From contig NZ_BATM01000023.1 in NCBI RefSeq assembly GCF_000467185.1, positions 1-54,940 of the forward strand: 54,940 nucleotides of DNA. Reading direction: 5' to 3'. The notes below the pieces were generated by a model that was given only the letters and a program-made list of their open reading frames with translations, was not told where the DNA came from and did not search any database. This DNA comes from Vibrio ezurae NBRC 102218 (GTDB lineage Bacteria; Pseudomonadota; Gammaproteobacteria; Enterobacterales; Vibrionaceae). Of this stretch, positions 8,662 to 16,946 are shown one piece after another. Position numbers and translations under genes: made by a program. Each line of letters opens with the position of its first letter. Position 1 is the stretch's first letter.

Positions 8662-9783
8662 TTGAGTATTTTATTTTCGCCATCGAAGATTGGCAATATG
8701 ACCCTTAAAAACCGTTTTGTACGCAGTGCTACGTGGGAAAACATGGCGACAGAAGAGGGTTATATGACCGATAAGTTGTATGACATCTATGAAGAGCTTG
8801 CTCAAGGTGAAGTCGGGATGATTGTGACTGGCTACGCCAACATCGTAGAAGATGAAAAACCTAATGCCGGTATGATGGGGATCTATAATGACTCCTTTAT
8901 CGAAGGTTATCAAAAGCTAACGGATTTAGTTCATCAATACGGCGCTAAAATTGTCAAGCAAATTGCTTATGGCGGAACAAAGACAACCTATAACCTAGGT
9001 GAGCGTACTATATTCGCACCCAGTGATATCCCTGAACGTGGTACCAAAACGCAGGGCAAAGCCATGACTTTAGATGAAATAGAGTTCATTGTTCAAGCGT
9101 TTGCCAAAGCGAGCTTACGTGCTAAAAAATCGGGTTTTGATGGCGTAGAAATTCACGCCGCACACACCTATTTGATCAACCAGTTTTTAAGTCCGTACTA
9201 TAACCAACGAGACGATCAATACGGTGGCAGTTTAGACAATCGCATGCGCTTTTTGGTGGAAATTTACCAACAAACACGACTGTTGGTCGGTGAAGATTTT
9301 CCTATTTTAGTCAAACTAACTGCGACTGAATTTTTTGAAAGTGGACAAAGCTTCGCTGAAACTCGTTTGATCTGTAAAAAGCTGGCACAGATTGGCGTCG
9401 ACGCTATCGTCGTGTCGGGCAATATTCATGGCAAAGCCAGTGATATGGTCGGGCAATCTTTTGATGGGTACACGCTGCAAAGTGAAGGGTATTTTCATGA
9501 ATACGGCGATGTCATCAGTCAAGAGCTGGATATACCTATCATTACCGTCGGCGGTTTAAGTGATCTTCATGCGATTGAATCTATTGCTGAAAATACGGGT
9601 ATTCAGTATTTTGCGCTTTCTAGGCCATTATTGGCCGAACCTAAACTCATTCAGCGCTGGAAAGAGGGCTGTCATACTCCTGTGGAATGTGAGCGTTGCT
9701 CGAAGTGTCGTACTCGACGTGGAAATTTTTGTGTGGTGTTTAAAAACGGCGTTCGTAAAGGTAAGGCGACAAAAGCTAGGTGA
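8662..9783 (+). CDS. NADH:flavin oxidoreductase, old yellow enzyme family
   Basis: 373 aa FMN-dependent TIM-barrel ene-reductase or related enzyme. Typical motifs are FSPSKIGNMTLKNRFVRSAT at the N-terminus, VEIHAAHTYLINQFLSP around the substrate-binding residues, QYGGSLDNRMRF, and IITVGGL near the C-terminus. There is no C-terminal pyridine-nucleotide domain. The tail has four cysteines in CERCSKC and NFC, possibly a metal or iron-sulfur site. The frame is open from a TTG at 8626, but GAGG at 8651-8654 is correctly spaced from the TTG at 8662, where homology also begins. Substrate cannot be deduced. Confidence 0.87.
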   Translation: MSILFSPSKIGNMTLKNRFVRSATWENMATEEGYMTDKLYDIYEELAQGEVGMIVTGYANIVEDEKPNAGMMGIYNDSFIEGYQKLTDLVHQYGAKIVKQIAYGGTKTTYNLGERTIFAPSDIPERGTKTQGKAMTLDEIEFIVQAFAKASLRAKKSGFDGVEIHAAHTYLINQFLSPYYNQRDDQYGGSLDNRMRFLVEIYQQTRLLVGEDFPILVKLTATEFFESGQSFAETRLICKKLAQIGVDAIVVSGNIHGKASDMVGQSFDGYTLQSEGYFHEYGDVISQELDIPIITVGGLSDLHAIESIAENTGIQYFALSRPLLAEPKLIQRWKEGCHTPVECERCSKCRTRRGNFCVVFKNGVRKGKATKAR

Positions 9784-9838
9784 TTAGACATCGCGATTAC
9801 GCTGTGCCAACACTGAGGGGTGAGTGTGACCAAAAAGT

Positions 9839-9884
9839 AGGTCAGGGCTTAGATTTGCATAGTGCAATATTTAAGACCTGACCT
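9839..9884. repeat. REP-like imperfect palindrome
   Basis: The left arm 9839-9859 (AGGTCAGGGCTTAG...) and right arm 9863-9884 (...AAGACCTGACCT) form a stem of about 21 bp with a few mismatches and a 3-nt loop. The core AAGACCTGACC resembles, from memory, repeats dispersed in marine gammaproteobacteria and linked to REP-associated tyrosine transposases (RAYTs). It lies between two convergent genes and could also help end transcription. No transposase gene is nearby. Confidence 0.65.
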
Positions 9885-9949
9885 CATTTGAGTTTCGATT
9901 AGAATGGGTATTTCGCGTTAGCTATCTACTCTTCTATTTACTTCTCTAT

Positions 9950-10969
9950 TTACTTTTCAATCGCGTTTTGGATTGAAGGGCTGATTTGGCGTTTACGTGA
10001 TGTTACACCATCTAGCGTTAGCATATCGCTGTTAATGTCAGTGTTAAACGCTGTCTTTAGAATTTGTTTCTCTGCACTGTCAACCCATAGCAGGTTAGCA
10101 CGTTTGTGCTTAGTATCTGTGATAGAGAAGAACAAGTAATCAAGACCTTCCGCTTCTTTGTACGCTTTCATTGCTTTATGGAAATCAGCTTTACGCTCGA
10201 TAAGTTGATCTGCCGTTAGCGTCTCAGCTACACCGATACCTACTTTCTTTCCGCCAAATTCAAAGTTTTTGTAATCCATGGTTAGGATTGCATCCGCTGA
10301 AAGGTGGCTCAGATCAGATTTTGCGATCAACATTTGTTGGCCAAAATCGTTGATGTCGGTAATGCCTGCCAGTTTAGCCAGTTTCTCAGCGTAGTGGTGG
10401 TCGTAGTCAGTTGTTGTAGAAGAATCAAATACAACAGTATCAGACAAAATAGCGCCAAGACCTACACAAGCAATAGACTTAGGCAGTGTAACGTTCAGTG
10501 ATTCTGCGTTTGCCGCCAAGATAGTCGCCGTAGAACCCCACTCACGAATGTCCATCGAAATGACTTGTGGTGCATTGATTGGTGCGCCACCGATAGCGTG
10601 ATGGTCAATAATAGCCACTACTGACTCAGGCTTAACTGTTGGTGCTAGTTGAGTCTTTTGGTTAAAGTCAACAAGACCGACTTGGAACTTAGAATAGTCT
10701 GAAGTTACTTTTGGGCTCTCAACATTACAGTAGTTAAGTACAAAAGTTGTTTCTGGGTTAATTGCTTCAGCCGCTGTTGGTGTACCGCCGTAAAGGTGAG
10801 ATGCCATGATTGCACCTACAACAGAATCTGTATCAGGGCTCATGTGACCAACCCAAACTAAATCGTCTGTTTTATTATTTTCAGGTTGGAAAAGGTCAAG
10901 AGCGGCGTGTGCTGACGTTGCACCTGTCATTGCTGTTAGAACGGCTAACTTTAAAATTGTTTGTTTCAT
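9950..10969 (-). CDS. ppaC: Manganese-dependent (family II) inorganic pyrophosphatase with signal peptide
   Basis: 339 aa DHH-family enzyme that hydrolyses pyrophosphate to phosphate. Visible motifs are VGHMSPDTDSVVGA (metal site), VAIIDHHAIGG (the DHH signature) and, near the C-terminus, TSRKRQISPSIQ, the substrate-binding segment. Unlike the usual cytoplasmic enzyme of about 310 aa, it opens with a clear signal peptide, MKQTILKLAVLTAMTGATSA, followed by HAALDLF, so it should be exported to the periplasm. It has no operon partner; the REP-like element lies just downstream. Confidence 0.9.
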   Translation of the reverse strand: MKQTILKLAVLTAMTGATSAHAALDLFQPENNKTDDLVWVGHMSPDTDSVVGAIMASHLYGGTPTAAEAINPETTFVLNYCNVESPKVTSDYSKFQVGLVDFNQKTQLAPTVKPESVVAIIDHHAIGGAPINAPQVISMDIREWGSTATILAANAESLNVTLPKSIACVGLGAILSDTVVFDSSTTTDYDHHYAEKLAKLAGITDINDFGQQMLIAKSDLSHLSADAILTMDYKNFEFGGKKVGIGVAETLTADQLIERKADFHKAMKAYKEAEGLDYLFFSITDTKHKRANLLWVDSAEKQILKTAFNTDINSDMLTLDGVTSRKRQISPSIQNAIEK

Positions 10970-11176
10970 TTTTTATGTGTCTTAGTGAATAAATTTAGGA
11001 TGAGATTAATCCACTTTTATGACGGCAATAAGTCAGAAATATTGCGTATAGATGACTGAGTTGCTCAGTATTAAACGATTTAAATCAAAAGGTTAATGTT
11101 TTTTTGATTGTAATTAGACTATTTTAAATAAAAGAAATAGAACGTTTTTGTTGCTGATACACAAATGACAGGCATT

Positions 11177-11203
11177 AAAAAAGGCTCATTAACGAGCCTT
11201 TTT
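11177..11203 (-). terminator. Rho-independent terminator of the PhnA-domain gene
   Basis: AAAAAAGGCTC (11177-11187) and GAGCCTTTTT (11194-11203) form a stem with a 6-nt loop. On the minus strand the stem runs into a U tract, 18 bp after the stop. It could also act on the plus strand. Confidence 0.85.
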
Positions 11204-11220
11204 CAAATAGCGATTCTAAT

Positions 11221-11790
11221 CTATTTTTTACGACAAAATTCGCAACGTAACCACATAGATTGACCTTCAACTTTACCTGAGAACAATTCAGGGTCATCTT
11301 GCGCAAGGCTGATGTTTCTTACCATTGTGCCTATCTTAACGACCATTGAGGACCCCTTAACAGGTAGGTCTTTGATGATAGTGACCGTGTCACCTTTAGC
11401 CAGTGGTGCGCCGTGGCAATCAACGTGTTTTTTACCGTCGTTTTCCATGCCAGTCTCAGCCCAAAGCTTAGTTTCTTCTTCCATGTACATCATATCAAGT
11501 AGGTCTTGTGCCCAACCTTCGCTGCGAGCTAGGCGAGTCAATTGACGCCATGCTAGTACTTGTACTGGTGGCTCTTGGCTCCACATGCTGTCGTTTAGGC
11601 AACGCCAGTGGTTCACATCCATTTGGTCTGCGTCTTCAACTTGAGTGCGGCAGGTTTCACACAGCAGTGCACCGTGGTCAACGGTGGCTTGAGTATGAGG
11701 TGCAACAGCAAAAGGTTGTAGATCGTGAGTTGCGCCGCAAAGCTCGCATTTGTCGCCGCTACGTTGGCGCAATGTTGATTCAATAGACAT
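11221..11790 (-). CDS. PhnA-domain zinc-ribbon protein (YjdM-like)
   Basis: 189 aa. The N-terminus has a zinc ribbon: CELCGATHD (about residue 15) and LLCETCRTQ (about residue 43). A middle helical region follows, then a PhnA/YjdM domain at about 125-189 (VDCHGAPLAKGDTVTIIKDL, ending LRCEFCRKK with another CxxC). Despite its old name, this family has no proven role in phosphonate use in E. coli. It is longer than YjdM (about 111 aa) because of the N-terminal extension, a form seen in Vibrio. It is a single-gene unit with its own terminator. Confidence 0.85.
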   Translation of the reverse strand: MSIESTLRQRSGDKCELCGATHDLQPFAVAPHTQATVDHGALLCETCRTQVEDADQMDVNHWRCLNDSMWSQEPPVQVLAWRQLTRLARSEGWAQDLLDMMYMEEETKLWAETGMENDGKKHVDCHGAPLAKGDTVTIIKDLPVKGSSMVVKIGTMVRNISLAQDDPELFSGKVEGQSMWLRCEFCRKK

Positions 11791-11953
11791 GTATTAACCT
11801 TGTTTATCTCTTGTAATTGGCGACATTATCCATATTTCACTACCTTAATGAAAGTAGAACCCGATGAATCTTGATTTAAGATAAGTTTCCAGTTTAGCTT
11901 ATCTTCCCGATATGCACCTAATAATGGATTTCCATTAAGCATGTGGGGAATGT

Positions 11954-12742
11954 TTAGCTCGCTTTTACACAGTTAGGCTTAGTGCCGGTAAAAACAGGTA
12001 AGCGCTGTGCTTTTTCTGTCAATTCTTGAATTCGGCTATCATGAGATGGGTGCGTAGAGAGCAGTTCCGGAGTGTGATTCCCCCCTGAAGCTTTTGCCAT
12101 ATTCTTCCATAATTCAATACTTTGGTAAGGGTCAAAGCCGGCTTTAGCCATTAATTCTAATCCTACGATATCAGCTTCGGTTTCTTGGGTTCTACCATAG
12201 GGAAGTAACACTCCGTATTGAACGCCAACCCCCATTAATGCCATGATTTCGTTACGATAGTCCTGACTGGCAAGGGCAATATTACTGATTTGTAATCCAG
12301 CATTGGCGATGTGGGCGTGTGACATTCGTTCGTTACTATGATCGGCGAGTACATGCGCAATTTCATGGCCGATCACTGTAGCCAATTGGTCTTGGTTGAC
12401 CGCCACATTGAGTAAACCTGTGTATACCCCGATTTTTCCGCCGGGCAGGGCAAACGCATTCACTTGTGGGCTATCAAACACGACGACTTCCCATTGGCTA
12501 AAGCTGGCTTGAATAGGCACATAGTGCAAAATAGCATTGGTGACGCACTGTACATAGGCATTAATTTTCGCCTCTTTACTGATGGGCAGCTCATGCTTCA
12601 TTTCAGTAAATGATTGTTCACCTAAACTCGACATTTGTCCCTCAGAAAATAGCACAACTTGATTGCGCCCTGTGGGAGAGCTTGAGCAGGCGGACAGTAT
12701 TATGATGGTGACTAGACAAAGCAGGATGCTTTTCAACCGCAT
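11954..12742 (-). CDS. M48 family zinc metalloprotease, lipoprotein
   Basis: 262 aa. The signal peptide MRLKSILLCLVTIIILSAC has a clean lipobox LSAC, so the protein is a lipid-anchored periplasmic protease of the OMA1/LoiP/YcaL type. The catalytic zinc motif is HEIAHVLADH, with the third ligand Glu in RTQETEADIVGLELM. An SPTGRNQ segment follows the anchor, as in this subgroup. The open frame begins 93 nt earlier, but the ATG at 12742 (AAGGA upstream) starts the signal peptide. It probably helps quality control of envelope proteins; the substrate is unknown. Confidence 0.9.
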   Translation of the reverse strand: MRLKSILLCLVTIIILSACSSSPTGRNQVVLFSEGQMSSLGEQSFTEMKHELPISKEAKINAYVQCVTNAILHYVPIQASFSQWEVVVFDSPQVNAFALPGGKIGVYTGLLNVAVNQDQLATVIGHEIAHVLADHSNERMSHAHIANAGLQISNIALASQDYRNEIMALMGVGVQYGVLLPYGRTQETEADIVGLELMAKAGFDPYQSIELWKNMAKASGGNHTPELLSTHPSHDSRIQELTEKAQRLPVFTGTKPNCVKAS

Positions 12743-12911
12743 AGAAAGGGGTTCCTTATTACTCTTTGTGTGATTGGAATTATTTGCCTGCGTATAAGTG
12801 TGGTAGATAGCGTAAAAATTGCATAGCATGAACATAAAATAGTGTAGTGGGTCTGGTTACAGATCATTAAACACACGGGTTCTCTTTAACATGGCAGTAG
12901 GAAATTCATTA

Positions 12912-13388
12912 ATGAGTATATGGAAGCGCGATATTGACTTAGATACGCTTAATGCCACTTCGAGCAACACGCTTATGCAGCATTTAGGTATCGTGTATAC
13001 CAATATTTCAGACAATGCGATTACGGGCACTATGCCTGTCAGCGCTAATACGCATCAACCGTTTGGTCTATTACATGGTGGTGCGTCGGTGGTACTTGCC
13101 GAATCATTGGGCTCTGTCGCGGCTAACTTTTGCTGTGCGCCAGATAGCTTTTGTGTTGGTTTGGAGATCAATGCCAATCATTTAAAAGCGGTACGTAGCG
13201 GCGTGGTTACCGGGGTTGCTACGCCGATCCACCTTGGAGGCACCACTCAAATATGGTCTATCGAGATCCGTGATGAAGCAGGGGAACTAGTGTGTATTTC
13301 CCGGCATACCGTAATGGTGAGAAAAATGAATAAGCCGAAACAGATGCTAAAACAGAGAAAAACAGTTAAAGGTGAGGAAAAACAATGA
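12912..13388 (+). CDS. menI: 1,4-dihydroxy-2-naphthoyl-CoA thioesterase MenI (hotdog fold)
   Basis: 158 aa PaaI/YdiI-type hotdog thioesterase. Near-identity in key segments with E. coli YdiI/MenI: QPFGLLHGGASVVLAESLGS (substrate and catalytic region) and GLEINANHLKAVRSG. MenI releases DHNA from CoA in menaquinone synthesis. AGGA at 12899-12902 is 9 nt before the ATG at 12912; the ATG at 12891 has no ribosome-binding site. About 20 extra basic residues follow the usual C-terminus. It overlaps the next small gene by 4 bp (ATGA). It is divergent from the M48 protease. Confidence 0.85.
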   Translation: MSIWKRDIDLDTLNATSSNTLMQHLGIVYTNISDNAITGTMPVSANTHQPFGLLHGGASVVLAESLGSVAANFCCAPDSFCVGLEINANHLKAVRSGVVTGVATPIHLGGTTQIWSIEIRDEAGELVCISRHTVMVRKMNKPKQMLKQRKTVKGEEKQ

Positions 13389-13606
13389 CCTTAGATTTTG
13401 AACTGGGCAAGATCATTGTCAATGCACATGAGCTGATGATTCGAATTGATGGAGAGCAGCGTTTGACCTTGCACGCCCAAACCGATGCCATTTCATTATT
13501 AGGACAGGTTTTGGTTGTGACTGATGCACAAAGTCGCTTTTCACTAAAACTTTCAGAAGCGGTTATTACAGAAATTTCACAGATTACAGGTATCCCTATC
13601 ACGTAA
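13385..13606 (+). CDS. Small conserved protein coupled to menI (possibly DUF3389)
   Basis: 73 aa, starting inside the menI stop (ATGA overlap), which supports real, coupled translation. The sequence is mostly beta-like with the segments FELGKIIVNAHELMI and LLGQVLVVTDAQ. It recalls a Vibrio-specific family I know as DUF3389, but I cannot confirm that. No transmembrane segment, no motif. Function unknown. Confidence 0.65.
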   Translation: MTLDFELGKIIVNAHELMIRIDGEQRLTLHAQTDAISLLGQVLVVTDAQSRFSLKLSEAVITEISQITGIPIT

Positions 13607-13630
13607 CTGGCCAATATTTCGTGCTAAAAT

Positions 13631-13669
13631 GAGGAAATCATTGCTTATTTTATTAATCGGAATTTCCTC
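13631..13669 (+). promoter_or_regulatory. Inverted repeat in the sgrR leader
   Basis: GAGGAAAT (13631-13638) and ATTTCCTC (13662-13669) are perfect 8-bp arms 23 bp apart, ending 3 nt before the sgrR ATG. The position just before the start codon has no purine-rich ribosome-binding site. TAAAAT at 13625-13630 could be a -10 box. Candidate autoregulatory operator or leader stem; a chance repeat is possible. Confidence 0.35.
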
Positions 13670-13672
13670 TTT

Positions 13673-15385
13673 ATGAGTAGCCCTCGTCTTAGAACTCAGT
13701 TTGAAACCTTGTTTGAGCACTTTAAAGGTCAAGATAGTGATACTCGGATTGAAGATATTACTGAAATCCTGTTTTGTACTCGGCGCAACGCACGAATCGT
13801 ACTGAACAAACTCAGTGAAGAAGGCTGGATAGAGTGGCATCCATCGGCAGGCCGAGGTAAGCAGTCACGGCTTGTTTTTAAGCAAAACCGACAAGATGTC
13901 GGTGAAGGACTAGCAAAGCGTTACCTTGAGGAGGGGCGCATAGGTCAAGCTTTACAAGTGCTTAACCAAGATGCCAATCGACTAACTCAAGTCATTCAAG
14001 ATTACTTAGGGGTTCAGCATCGACAAGGACAGCAGGTAGTCAGCCTGCCGTATTATCGACCACTTGCGATGCTCAACCCAAGCAAACCCCATCGCCGCTC
14101 TGAACAAAACATCATCCAACAAGTGTTTAGTGGACTGACGCAACTAGACGAAAATGATGAATTAACTCAAGACCTTGCGCATACTTGGGAGCATATTGAT
14201 GGTCTACATTGGCGCTTTTATTTGCGTGCTAAAGTGCGATTTCACAATGGTCAGCTTTTAGAAACCGAACATGTGGTAAGCCATTTAAATGCATTATCCA
14301 CATTACCCATGTTTGCCCACATTAAACACGCCTCTACACCCTCACCCTTGGTTATCGATATTGAATTAACCCGTGCCGATTTCTATTTTGATGTACTTTT
14401 GGCCGAAACCGCGGCGAAGGTACTGCCATACAACAGCACGGATATTGAAGATTTTGATAGATTGCCTTCAGGTACTGGTCCTTATCGTGTTGCCGTTAAT
14501 GATGATAAAAGGCTGACTCTGGAAGCCTTTGATGGTTATTTTGGCTTTCGTCCATTGGTGGACAGAGTCGAAGTTTGGGTTATTGATGAGATTCATTCCA
14601 GTATGGTGTACCCAAGCTTGTCTCAGCCGATCATTTCCACGCAAAGAAGTGACGATGACGTAGCGCTTGATCCCGGCTGTACCTATATTGCGGTCAATCA
14701 AAATACAGGCTTAGGTGCTGATGGGCAGTGGAAACGTTACTTTGCGGCTAAGCTAAATACTTTTAACCTATTTTCTCAGCTCTCAGAGGAATCCATCGTT
14801 GAGTTAGGCTTATTGCCAGCACATGGACTAAAGCCGGGTTGGTATCATAGCCACCCTCAAGCCGCACTTGCCCCTCCAAGCAGTGAAACCGTCAGCATTG
14901 CGTATCACAGTGAGCATCCTGTTTTCCCTACGCTAGCGAAAGCCATCGCCTCGTTACTTAAACAAGACGGTCTTGCGGTTAAGTTCATTCGCTATGAACA
15001 TATCCCTGATGAGGTCAATGACATTGATTTGTGGATTAAGCCAATGGGGCTAGGTACGCATCGCGATGACACGTTACGAGGATGGTTACTGGGTTATAGC
15101 GATATTCAGCTACTTAGTACGCCGGATCATTTTGCGCATATTCAACGCAGTATTGAGCGTTGGCAGCAGTCTGCAAATCTTGCCTTTCCTGCACGTGAAA
15201 TAGGACGATATCTAGTGGAAGAGCAGTTGATCATTCCCATGTTCCACTGCTGGCTTGGGGTGAGTAAAGATCATTGTGGCGCTCTGCAAAACGCCAAGTG
15301 CAATGCGCTTGGGTGGTTTGATTTCTCCAAAGTGTGGGTGATGCCTGAACACCCGAAGCGTATTTCGCATCAATCGCATGAATAA
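13673..15385 (+). CDS. sgrR: SgrR-type transcriptional regulator (HTH plus solute-binding domain)
   Basis: 570 aa. The N-terminal winged helix at about residues 1-90 (MSSPRLRTQFETLFE, FCTRRNARIVLNKLSEEGWI, GRGKQSRL) is followed by a family-5 solute-binding domain (YYRPLAMLNPSKPHRRSEQN, LHWRFYLRAKVRFHNG, and the C-terminal LGWFDFSKVW). Colinear with E. coli SgrR (551 aa), the activator of the sugar-phosphate-stress RNA SgrS. Convergent with selO (10 bp apart). I see no SgrS-like RNA next to it, so its target here may differ; Yej-linked peptides are one guess. No Shine-Dalgarno precedes the start, but the N-terminus matches the family. Confidence 0.85.
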   Translation: MSSPRLRTQFETLFEHFKGQDSDTRIEDITEILFCTRRNARIVLNKLSEEGWIEWHPSAGRGKQSRLVFKQNRQDVGEGLAKRYLEEGRIGQALQVLNQDANRLTQVIQDYLGVQHRQGQQVVSLPYYRPLAMLNPSKPHRRSEQNIIQQVFSGLTQLDENDELTQDLAHTWEHIDGLHWRFYLRAKVRFHNGQLLETEHVVSHLNALSTLPMFAHIKHASTPSPLVIDIELTRADFYFDVLLAETAAKVLPYNSTDIEDFDRLPSGTGPYRVAVNDDKRLTLEAFDGYFGFRPLVDRVEVWVIDEIHSSMVYPSLSQPIISTQRSDDDVALDPGCTYIAVNQNTGLGADGQWKRYFAAKLNTFNLFSQLSEESIVELGLLPAHGLKPGWYHSHPQAALAPPSSETVSIAYHSEHPVFPTLAKAIASLLKQDGLAVKFIRYEHIPDEVNDIDLWIKPMGLGTHRDDTLRGWLLGYSDIQLLSTPDHFAHIQRSIERWQQSANLAFPAREIGRYLVEEQLIIPMFHCWLGVSKDHCGALQNAKCNALGWFDFSKVWVMPEHPKRISHQSHE

Positions 15386-15395
15386 GAACAGCTTG

Positions 15396-16889
15396 TTACG
15401 ATGAGCAGCTCAGGCTATGGCCTTTTTGCTTTGCTGAAGGGGGCATTGCCCAATGCGCTGGACAATCATGACTGCGAAAAGGGTCTTCGAGTACCGTTAA
15501 CCATTGCTCAATGACAGAAAATTGCCCACGTTCCACTAATGTAATCGCTTCTTGGGCAAGATGCGTTCTCAATAGATACTTCGGATTAACTTGTTGCATT
15601 GCGTGTTGGCGCACCTTATCAGAGGTGTAGTCAAGAGAAAGGCGGTCTTGATAGCGTGACAGCCAATGTTTAAAGTCAAGATGATTAAGCTTGAGCGTGA
15701 CTTCGTGCTTGAACATGTGTTGCCATTGCCCGCTGTCGACCTCAGATAAACGCCTGATGGTGTAGTGGTAGTCTAGGTCGTGTTTTTCCATGAGAGATAA
15801 CCCATCATTGAGCAGTTCACGATCGTTATCCTGCTCACTTATTAGGCCAAAACGTACTCGCATTAAGCGTTTATATTGACTGTGCAGCTGTGAAGAGTAG
15901 CTCTGGAGTATTGTCTCAATAGCTTGCTTATCTATGAGATTAGAGAGCGAGTAACCTAATGCAGAAAGGTTCCATTGTCCAATTCCTGGCTGTTGATCGA
16001 AGGCATAGCGCCCACTGTAATCACTGTGATTACAGATAAAGCTTGGCTGATAATTGTCTAAGAAAGCAAAAGGGCCATAATCAAAACTTAGCCCTAATAT
16101 CGACATATTGTCGGTATTCATGACGCCATGACAAAAGCCATACGCGTGCCATTGTGCAAGGGTGTTGGCGGTGCTAGTGACCACTTGTTGAAAAAACTGC
16201 GCGTATTTATCTGTAGATTGGGGGTTGATTTCAGGCATATGCCAATACATCACGTGATCAGCTAACGCTGCCAAAGCTGGGTGTTGACCGGTATAAAATA
16301 AGTACTCGAAGTGACCAAAACGGATATGACTTGGGGCGACTCTTAATAGTGTGGCGGCGAACTCAATATCTTCCCTTTGAACCTGAGTGCGGGAACCCAC
16401 CATGACTAATGCTTCAGTCGTTGGAATGTTTAAGCCCTTCATCGCAGCACTAATTAAGTATTCTCGCACGGTAGAGCGTAGGACCGCGCGTCCGTCACCC
16501 TGACGTGAATAGGGGGTTTGCCCGCTGCCTTTTAAGTGAAAATCCCACTTTTTATCCTCAAGTTTTGCACTATTTGGTGCTATAAACTCGGCGAGTAATA
16601 CCCCTCGGCCATCGCCTAAATCAGGGTTGTATTGGCCAAACTGGTGTCCGGCGTACTTCATTGCCAGTGGCTTCCACTTAGGTAACATTTGGCTACCAGA
16701 AATCATTGAAAGCAACGCTGCTTCATTTTGAATGTCTATGCCCAGACGCTTTGCTAGAGATTGATTTATGTGAATCAGGTAGGGGTGCGTGAGTGGCTCT
16801 GGTAAAACAGGCGTTGAAAGTGCAGGGCCAAGGTTTGCGTAACTAAATGGATGATCGTTTAAATAGTTGAGTTCTGTTAAGCCTTTCAT
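15396..16889 (-). CDS. selO: Protein adenylyltransferase SelO (YdiU)
   Basis: 497 aa pseudokinase-fold enzyme that transfers AMP to Ser, Thr or Tyr of proteins, linked to redox stress. Family segments seen are MKYAGHQFGQYNPDLGDGRG, LKGSGQTPYSRQGDGRAVLR, REYLISAAMKGLNIPTTEAL, GVMNTDNMSILGLSFDYGPF (metal site) and the conserved C-terminal CSS. The open frame begins at 16895, but AAGGG touches that ATG; the second ATG at 16889 has the right 6-nt spacing. It lies 57 bp downstream of yejF on the same strand and may be cotranscribed with it. Confidence 0.93.
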   Translation of the reverse strand: MKGLTELNYLNDHPFSYANLGPALSTPVLPEPLTHPYLIHINQSLAKRLGIDIQNEAALLSMISGSQMLPKWKPLAMKYAGHQFGQYNPDLGDGRGVLLAEFIAPNSAKLEDKKWDFHLKGSGQTPYSRQGDGRAVLRSTVREYLISAAMKGLNIPTTEALVMVGSRTQVQREDIEFAATLLRVAPSHIRFGHFEYLFYTGQHPALAALADHVMYWHMPEINPQSTDKYAQFFQQVVTSTANTLAQWHAYGFCHGVMNTDNMSILGLSFDYGPFAFLDNYQPSFICNHSDYSGRYAFDQQPGIGQWNLSALGYSLSNLIDKQAIETILQSYSSQLHSQYKRLMRVRFGLISEQDNDRELLNDGLSLMEKHDLDYHYTIRRLSEVDSGQWQHMFKHEVTLKLNHLDFKHWLSRYQDRLSLDYTSDKVRQHAMQQVNPKYLLRTHLAQEAITLVERGQFSVIEQWLTVLEDPFRSHDCPAHWAMPPSAKQKGHSLSCSS

Positions 16890-16946
16890 CCGCATCCCTT
16901 ATTGATATATTACGGGTTAAGTTATTACTGATTAAGTATTAATGAG

